NCBI RefSeq assembly: GCF_964033635.1
Contig: NZ_OZ035533.1
Span: 4,774,001-4,838,000, forward strand
Length of the DNA: 64,000 bases
Source: Chitinophaga sp. MM2321
GTDB lineage: Bacteria > Bacteroidota > Bacteroidia > Chitinophagales > Chitinophagaceae
Direction: 5' to 3'
Shown here piece by piece: positions 59,762-64,000 of the stretch. The first letter of the stretch is position 1. Each line of letters opens with the position of its first letter. The notes below the pieces were generated by a model that worked only from the letters and a program-made list of their open reading frames with translations, did not search any database and had not been told where the DNA came from. A program made the position numbers and the translations under genes.

Positions 59762-61005
59762 TGGATCATATGCTCATGCGGATAAAACTATATACCTGTT
59801 TATTACTCCTTCTCCTGGGCGCTGCCTCGGTAAAGGCGCAACACGGTCTTAATTCCATCTATTCCGCCTATGGCATAGGCGATCTGGAAACAAGGGATTA
59901 CAGCCGCAATTACGGCCTCGGAAGCACCGGCATAGGCAGACGCAACTCCGGCTACCTGAACGAGCTGAATCCGGCCTCTTACAGCGCATTACCCACCCAG
60001 AACTTTATGTTTGATGTATCCATAAAAGCACAACAGGTGAATTACTCCGGCGCCGGCATCTCACAAAATGCAGGCGATGTAAACTTCAAACGGCTGGCAC
60101 TGGGATTCAAAGCCGCGAAGTTCTGGGGCATCAGCGCCGGCATTTCTCCTTTCAGCACCGTAGATTATAAACTGCTCAACAACCAGTTTATCACCGGTAC
60201 CGGAAATCCCGTCACCGCTACCACCACCGGCACCGGCGGTATCAACAGGACTTACATCTCCAATGGTTTTCAACTGAATAAACATCTGTCTGTCGGCGTA
60301 TCCACTGCATTCCTTTTCGGACCGCTGAATACCGCACAGACAATAGGCTCTGATTCCCTCGTGACACAACACAATAAATATACCTTCAAACCTAACTTCA
60401 CAGCAGGCGCACAATACGTTGCCAAAGTCGCCAAAGGCTGGCAACTGGGACTGGGCGCCACTTACCGCTTTGAAACAAAACTGAAGCTACAGGAAAAACT
60501 GAATATTGTAAACCAGGATGAAACCTCTTACTACACCGAGCAACTACCTGCCGGATACTTTACCCTGCCGGCTGAATATGGCGGCGGTCTTTCGCTTACC
60601 AACGGTACCATTACCTGGGTAGCGGATTATCGTCACCAGTTATGGAATACCCTGCGCAATAAAGGCAGCAACTATTATTACCAGGATGGAGAGCGGTATT
60701 CTACCGGGGTGGAATATGCGCTTACCCGCAAATATTACAACCAGACTTTTGAAGGCGCCATCATGCAGGCGGGATTCAGTTATAATAAATCCCCGCTGGT
60801 TATTAACGGCGCGCAGATCACCGATATATCCGGCACACTGGGACTTTCACTGCCCAGCAAAAACGGGCAGCTGCGCTATTACGTGGGCCTCGAAGCCGGA
60901 CAAAGAGGTGGCAGCAACAACGGATTGGTGAAGGAAAATTATGTGAATGCTGTGTTTAATTTCAGCCTGAGAGATATATGGTTCTTTAAAAGGTTGGCCG
61001 AATAG
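59761..61005 (+). CDS. Outer-membrane beta-barrel protein (OmpP1/FadL-like)
   Basis: A 414-residue protein. A signal peptide (LYTCLLLLLLGAASVKAQ) is followed by HGLNSIYSAYGIGDLETRDY and repeated amphipathic strands (YVAKVAKGWQLGLGATYRFE, ALTRKYYNQTFEGAIMQAGF, LRYYVGLEAGQRGGSNNGLV), ending FNFSLRDIWFFKRLAE. The pattern fits a beta-barrel of the FadL/PorV-like kind that is common next to DUF4270 genes. The ATG at 59761 overlaps the upstream stop; ATGs at 59770 and 59776 are alternatives. The substrate or partner is unknown. Confidence 0.8.
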   Translation: MDHMLMRIKLYTCLLLLLLGAASVKAQHGLNSIYSAYGIGDLETRDYSRNYGLGSTGIGRRNSGYLNELNPASYSALPTQNFMFDVSIKAQQVNYSGAGISQNAGDVNFKRLALGFKAAKFWGISAGISPFSTVDYKLLNNQFITGTGNPVTATTTGTGGINRTYISNGFQLNKHLSVGVSTAFLFGPLNTAQTIGSDSLVTQHNKYTFKPNFTAGAQYVAKVAKGWQLGLGATYRFETKLKLQEKLNIVNQDETSYYTEQLPAGYFTLPAEYGGGLSLTNGTITWVADYRHQLWNTLRNKGSNYYYQDGERYSTGVEYALTRKYYNQTFEGAIMQAGFSYNKSPLVINGAQITDISGTLGLSLPSKNGQLRYYVGLEAGQRGGSNNGLVKENYVNAVFNFSLRDIWFFKRLAE

Positions 61006-61006
61006 A

Positions 61007-61100
61007 GACCAGGATTAAACAGATGATAGGATTAAAACGGATGGGTGATTTGTTGTTTGTGTTTTGTTGTTTGTGTTTTGTTGTTTGTGATTTTTTTTAG
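61007..61100 (+). repeat. One-armed relative of the glmM-side inverted repeat
   Basis: Just after the stop of the barrel gene the sequence GACCAGGATTAAA (61007) and GGATGGGTG (61039) followed by TTTGTTGTTT closely match the left arm at 53169-53219, with a T tract after both. GATT/GATG words lie at 61013, 61022, 61030 and 61040. No inverted partner arm is visible before the GH1 gene ends at 61130. It includes a 14-bp unit in three tandem copies (61047-61060, 61061-61074, 61075-61088; GTTTTGTTGTTTGT, the first with one change). Confidence 0.8.
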
Positions 61101-61129
61101 AAAAATGTGGGAGATAAATAACCCCATGA

Positions 61130-62479
61130 TTACAGGTTGCGGAACCAATATCCGGAGTCCTTTATGGTTCTTTGCTGTGTGTCGAAATTTATGTGTACCA
61201 ATCCGAAACGGGCGCGGTAGCCTTCCGTCCATTCAAAATTATCGGTGAGTGTCCAGGCGAAATAGCCGTCTACAGGAATGCCTTCCTGCCGTGCTTTCAG
61301 TACGGCGGCGAGGTATTCCCGGAAGTACGCTATGCGGGCGGTATCATGGATGTTGCCGTCCTCTTCCCGTACATCATTAAACGCTGCACCTCCTTCTGTA
61401 ACGATGAGCTTTTTCACCCCCTTACAGGCAGCAAACTGTTTCAGTATTTCATAGAGGCCGTTACCATTAATTTCCCACCCCAGGGCGGTAACCGGCACAT
61501 TCCTAGACCGGGCTTTTACTTCTGAAATCTTTACCACCGGCATAAAGGGATTGTGTTTTACCACCAGTGGAAAATAATTCTGTATCCCGATAAAATCAAA
61601 ATCAAAGGCCAGCCGGTCCCAGTCACGCCACAAAGCGTAGCGGCGTTCAATACGTTTGAGCAGGGGGAAGTCCTGTACCGGGTAACCCATTCCCAGCGCA
61701 GGTTCCAGGAACAAACGATTAAACAGCGCATCAGCACGGCGTGCAGCCTGCATATCCTTTTCTTTGTTTGTATATGGAATGATCTGTGAACAAGACAAGG
61801 CATTGCCGATATTGGCGCCGGCTACTTCTTCCCTGAGTACACGGCCACCCTCCGCCTGTGCCAGCGCCACATGATGCACGGCCGGCAAAAAATAAGAAAG
61901 ACCAAACTTTCCCGGTGCATGCACACCCAGCATATAGCCCAGCGCCGTAAAACCAAAAGGTTCGTTTAAAACAATCCAGTTCTTGACTTTATTGCCAAAA
62001 GCACGGGCACAAACGCGCACATATTCTTCGAAAGCAAATATCACTCCCCGGTGACACCAGCCGCCTTTGTTTTCAAGCGCCTGCGGCAGGTCCCAGTGAT
62101 ACAGGGTCACATACGGCTCCAGTCCCACTTCCAGGCAGGCATCTATCACCCGGTGGTAGTAGTCGAGCCCCGCCTGGTTCACGCTGCCTGTGCCGTTTGG
62201 CATGATGCGCGACCACGACAAGGAGAAACGGAATACGGTGAAGCCCAGCAGTTTAGCCAGCAGAATATCCTGTGTATACCTGTTGTAGAAATCACATGCT
62301 ACCAGTGCATGGTTTTTATCTTTGATCTTTCCTTTACGCCGGGAGAAGGTATCCCAGATAGAGGCGCCTTTACCATCCTGCTCACTGGCGCCTTCATTCT
62401 GAAACGCGGAAATCGTGACTCCCCAGAGGAAATCATCGCCGAAATCCTTTCGCGTAAAGGGTATGGCAGTTTGTTGCAT
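61130..62479 (-). CDS. GH1-family beta-glycosidase
   Basis: A 449-residue glycoside hydrolase family 1 enzyme. FGDDFLWGVTISAFQNEGAS is the usual N-terminus, FRFSLSWSRIMPNGTGSVNQ follows, the acid/base Glu is in NWIVLNEPFGFTALGYM, and the nucleophile Glu in KKLIVTEGGAAFNDV (ITENG position). GYFAWTLTDNFEWTEGYRAR is the C-terminal aglycone block. No signal peptide is visible, so it is probably cytoplasmic. I use the ATG at 62479 (MQQTAIPFTRKDF); an upstream ATG adds 12 residues. It most likely cleaves beta-glucosides or related disaccharides. It is not in a polysaccharide-utilisation cluster here. Confidence 0.92.
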   Translation of the reverse strand: MQQTAIPFTRKDFGDDFLWGVTISAFQNEGASEQDGKGASIWDTFSRRKGKIKDKNHALVACDFYNRYTQDILLAKLLGFTVFRFSLSWSRIMPNGTGSVNQAGLDYYHRVIDACLEVGLEPYVTLYHWDLPQALENKGGWCHRGVIFAFEEYVRVCARAFGNKVKNWIVLNEPFGFTALGYMLGVHAPGKFGLSYFLPAVHHVALAQAEGGRVLREEVAGANIGNALSCSQIIPYTNKEKDMQAARRADALFNRLFLEPALGMGYPVQDFPLLKRIERRYALWRDWDRLAFDFDFIGIQNYFPLVVKHNPFMPVVKISEVKARSRNVPVTALGWEINGNGLYEILKQFAACKGVKKLIVTEGGAAFNDVREEDGNIHDTARIAYFREYLAAVLKARQEGIPVDGYFAWTLTDNFEWTEGYRARFGLVHINFDTQQRTIKDSGYWFRNL

Positions 62480-62598
62480 AAGCAATACCAATGATAACCG
62501 GCACCGGCATGGCACCGGAACCGAATGAAGGTGCAGTTTACAATAGTTTGGATAAATAAATCATTATAAAATTGTTACCTATCGCCTTTTTTTATTGC

Positions 62599-62606
62599 TA
62601 TTTTTG
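62599..62606 (+). promoter_or_regulatory. Candidate -7 box of the formylglycine-enzyme gene
   Basis: TATTTTTG is a full match to TAnnTTTG and lies 28 nt before the ATG at 62635. No -33 box was found at the standard spacing. Confidence 0.45.
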
Positions 62607-62634
62607 ATATTATCTCGCTAATCAAACGAAGTTA

Positions 62635-63705
62635 ATGTTAAGAAGTAACCAATTTATCAATATTTGTGTACTGCTGGGATTAACAGGCCTGAGTGCCTGC
62701 GGTGTCAACAGCGGAACAAAGGACAAGCAGGCCGTGGCAACAACGGAAACGGATACACTGAATAAGATGGTACTCATTCCGGGTGGCACCTTCAGTATGG
62801 GAGCGGACGACAGCACCGGCATCGCGGATGAATACCCCAAACACAGTGTGCAGGTGGATAGTTTCTGGATGGATGAACACGAAGTGACCAACCAGGAATT
62901 TGCGGCCTTCGTAGCCGCCACAGGGTATGTGACCACGGCGGAAAAACCTATTACCAAAGAAGAACTGATGGCGAGTATGCCCCCCGGTTCTCCGGAACCG
63001 GATAGCAGCATGATGGCAGCAGGCGCACTGATATTCACCCCTCCTGATCATGCGGTACCTTTTAATGATGTATCACAATGGTGGAGTTTTGAACCCGGCG
63101 CTAACTGGAAGCATCCCAATGGGGTGGGTAAAGACGTGCCCAACAACGACCGGCTGCCCGTAACGCAGGTATCGTGGCTGGATGCACAGGCTTATGCCAA
63201 ATGGGCCGGCAAGCGGCTGCCTACAGAAGCAGAATGGGAATATGCCGCGCGGGGCGGCCTGTCCGGACAACTATACCCCTGGGGGAATGAAGCCCTCACC
63301 AGCGGCAAACCAAAAGCCAATACCTGGAATGGCAACTTTCCTTATCACAATACCGAAACTGATGGCTTTTATGGTACAGCACCTGTGAAATCGTATAGTC
63401 CTAATAGTTACCAGTTGTATGATATGTCGGGGAATGTATGGGAATGGTGTGCAGACTGGTATGATGCCAACTACTATGCACAGGGAGAAAACGGTGTCGT
63501 GAACCCGGCTGGTCCGGCCAAAGGTTTTGACCCCGAAGATCCGTCGGCGGACAAACGGGTGATCAGAGGTGGTTCCTACATGTGCAGTGATGAGTATTGC
63601 CGGGGTTACCGCGTATCAGCACGTATGAAAACAACCCCCGAATCGGGCCTGGCTAATCTTGGTTTCCGGTGCGCACGTTCAGTGGGGGATCGCGGAAGTA
63701 AGTAA
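62635..63705 (+). CDS. Formylglycine-generating-enzyme-family (SUMF1) lipoprotein
   Basis: A 356-residue lipoprotein (lipobox GLSACG, Cys at about 22) with an FGE-sulfatase domain. MVLIPGGTFSMGADDSTG, SFWMDEHEVTNQEFAAFVAA, VSWLDAQAYAKWAGKRLPTE, AEWEYAARGG and YDMSGNVWEWCADWYDANYY are the family blocks. The C-terminal RGGSYMCSDEYCRGYRVSAR holds two Cys five positions apart, matching the catalytic pair of true formylglycine-generating enzymes; many family members lack them. It may therefore oxidise the active-site Cys of exported sulfatases. No Cys-type sulfatase is in the window: the sulfatase-like protein at 49601-51625 uses Thr. Confidence 0.9.
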   Translation: MLRSNQFINICVLLGLTGLSACGVNSGTKDKQAVATTETDTLNKMVLIPGGTFSMGADDSTGIADEYPKHSVQVDSFWMDEHEVTNQEFAAFVAATGYVTTAEKPITKEELMASMPPGSPEPDSSMMAAGALIFTPPDHAVPFNDVSQWWSFEPGANWKHPNGVGKDVPNNDRLPVTQVSWLDAQAYAKWAGKRLPTEAEWEYAARGGLSGQLYPWGNEALTSGKPKANTWNGNFPYHNTETDGFYGTAPVKSYSPNSYQLYDMSGNVWEWCADWYDANYYAQGENGVVNPAGPAKGFDPEDPSADKRVIRGGSYMCSDEYCRGYRVSARMKTTPESGLANLGFRCARSVGDRGSK

Positions 63706-64000
63706 ACTGTAATCACCATTATAGCGTTTGCCATTGATAAAGAAAGTGGGTGTGCCATTTACACCACTGCGCACACCGCTTTCGAAATCAGCTTCTACTT
63801 TGCTGAGCAGCGTGTTATCTTCCATGTCTTCCCGAAATTTTTCGGGGTCCAGGTCAAGTTCTTTTGCCAGCCGTGAAAAAAGGGTTTCACTAAAAAGTTG
63901 CTGATGGCTGTACAGCGCATCAAACATTTCCCAGTATTTGCCTTGCCGGCTGGCGGCTTCAGCTGCCAATGCAGCATCCATAGCATATTCATGCGATTCT
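63679..64000 (-). CDS. DsbA-family thioredoxin-fold protein (5' end outside window)
   Basis: The C-terminal 106 codons of a DsbA-type oxidoreductase, open to the right edge (ESHEYAMDAALAAEAASRQG at the visible start). GKYWEMFDALYSHQQLFSET is the helical insertion domain and VNGTPTFFINGKRYNG carries the cis-Pro loop (TP). The CxxC active site would lie outside the window. Its last 27 bp overlap the end of the convergent formylglycine-enzyme gene. Members act on thiols or carry other thioredoxin-like roles; location and redox direction cannot be judged from this part. Confidence 0.85.
   Translation of the reverse strand, partial: ESHEYAMDAALAAEAASRQGKYWEMFDALYSHQQLFSETLFSRLAKELDLDPEKFREDMEDNTLLSKVEADFESGVRSGVNGTPTFFINGKRYNGDYSLLTSAIPH

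Noticed and set aside
61047..61088. Possible CRISPR-like or satellite array
   Set aside because: Three directly adjacent 14-bp units without spacers and without cas genes; a simple tandem repeat in a larger intergenic element.

Overview
The window looks like chromosomal DNA of a Bacteroidota member, most likely a Chitinophaga-type soil bacterium. The reasons are two tandem SusC/SusD pairs behind an ECF sigma/FecR pair, promoters of the TAnnTTTG type with no obvious Shine-Dalgarno sequences, families largely restricted to the phylum (DUF4270, DUF4907, DUF6702, LytS/LytTR kinase pairs), and a complete-looking flexirubin/aryl-polyene pigment locus. No rRNA, tRNA, insertion sequence, prophage or CRISPR array was seen.

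Layout. 1-1496: the 5' part of a secreted protein gene and a LacI-type regulator. 1756-14736: an AraC-type regulator, ECF sigma factor, FecR anti-sigma factor and two paralogous SusC-SusD pairs; only the first SusC carries the STN signalling domain. 14819-19177: an esterase, an M1 metallopeptidase, a HupE/UreJ membrane protein and a divergent DUF6702 gene. 19204-19989: a HigBA-type toxin-antitoxin pair with a candidate operator. 19986-46011: about 26 kb, 24 genes, all on the minus strand, for an aryl-polyene (flexirubin-type) pigment. Tyrosine ammonia-lyase makes the 4-coumarate starter, a PaaK-like ligase probably activates it, and two ACPs, AcpS, three ketosynthases with an active-site Cys, two Cys-less ketosynthase-fold proteins, FabG and two hotdog dehydratases would extend it. 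Methyltransferases, two FAD enzymes (one halogenase-like) and acyltransferases would tailor it, and an MMPL exporter fusion, a LolA-like protein and a lipoprotein would export it. The dialkylresorcinol genes (darA/darB) needed for a full flexirubin are not in this window. 46158-51625: a CNNM/CorC-type protein, a ZIP metal transporter, a PAP2 phosphatase, a methyltransferase and an LTA-synthase-like protein. 51788-58185: GlmM, cysteine desulfurase, a LytS/LytTR pair, DUF4907 and a kelch lipoprotein. 58427-64000: DUF4270 with an outer-membrane protein, a GH1 glycosidase, a formylglycine-generating-type lipoprotein and a DsbA-like gene cut by the window end.

The most unusual signal is not a gene. 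At least five intergenic regions hold long inverted repeats in which ATTT on one arm and AAAT on the other recur at exactly 8-nt intervals, and each begins within a few bases of a stop codon. A sixth, related element (GATT/AATC words) is a perfect 52-nt inverted repeat whose outer ends are the TGA stop codons of two convergent genes (glmM and a cysteine desulfurase). A seventh, one-armed relative follows the gene ending at 61005. I know of no described family matching this architecture.
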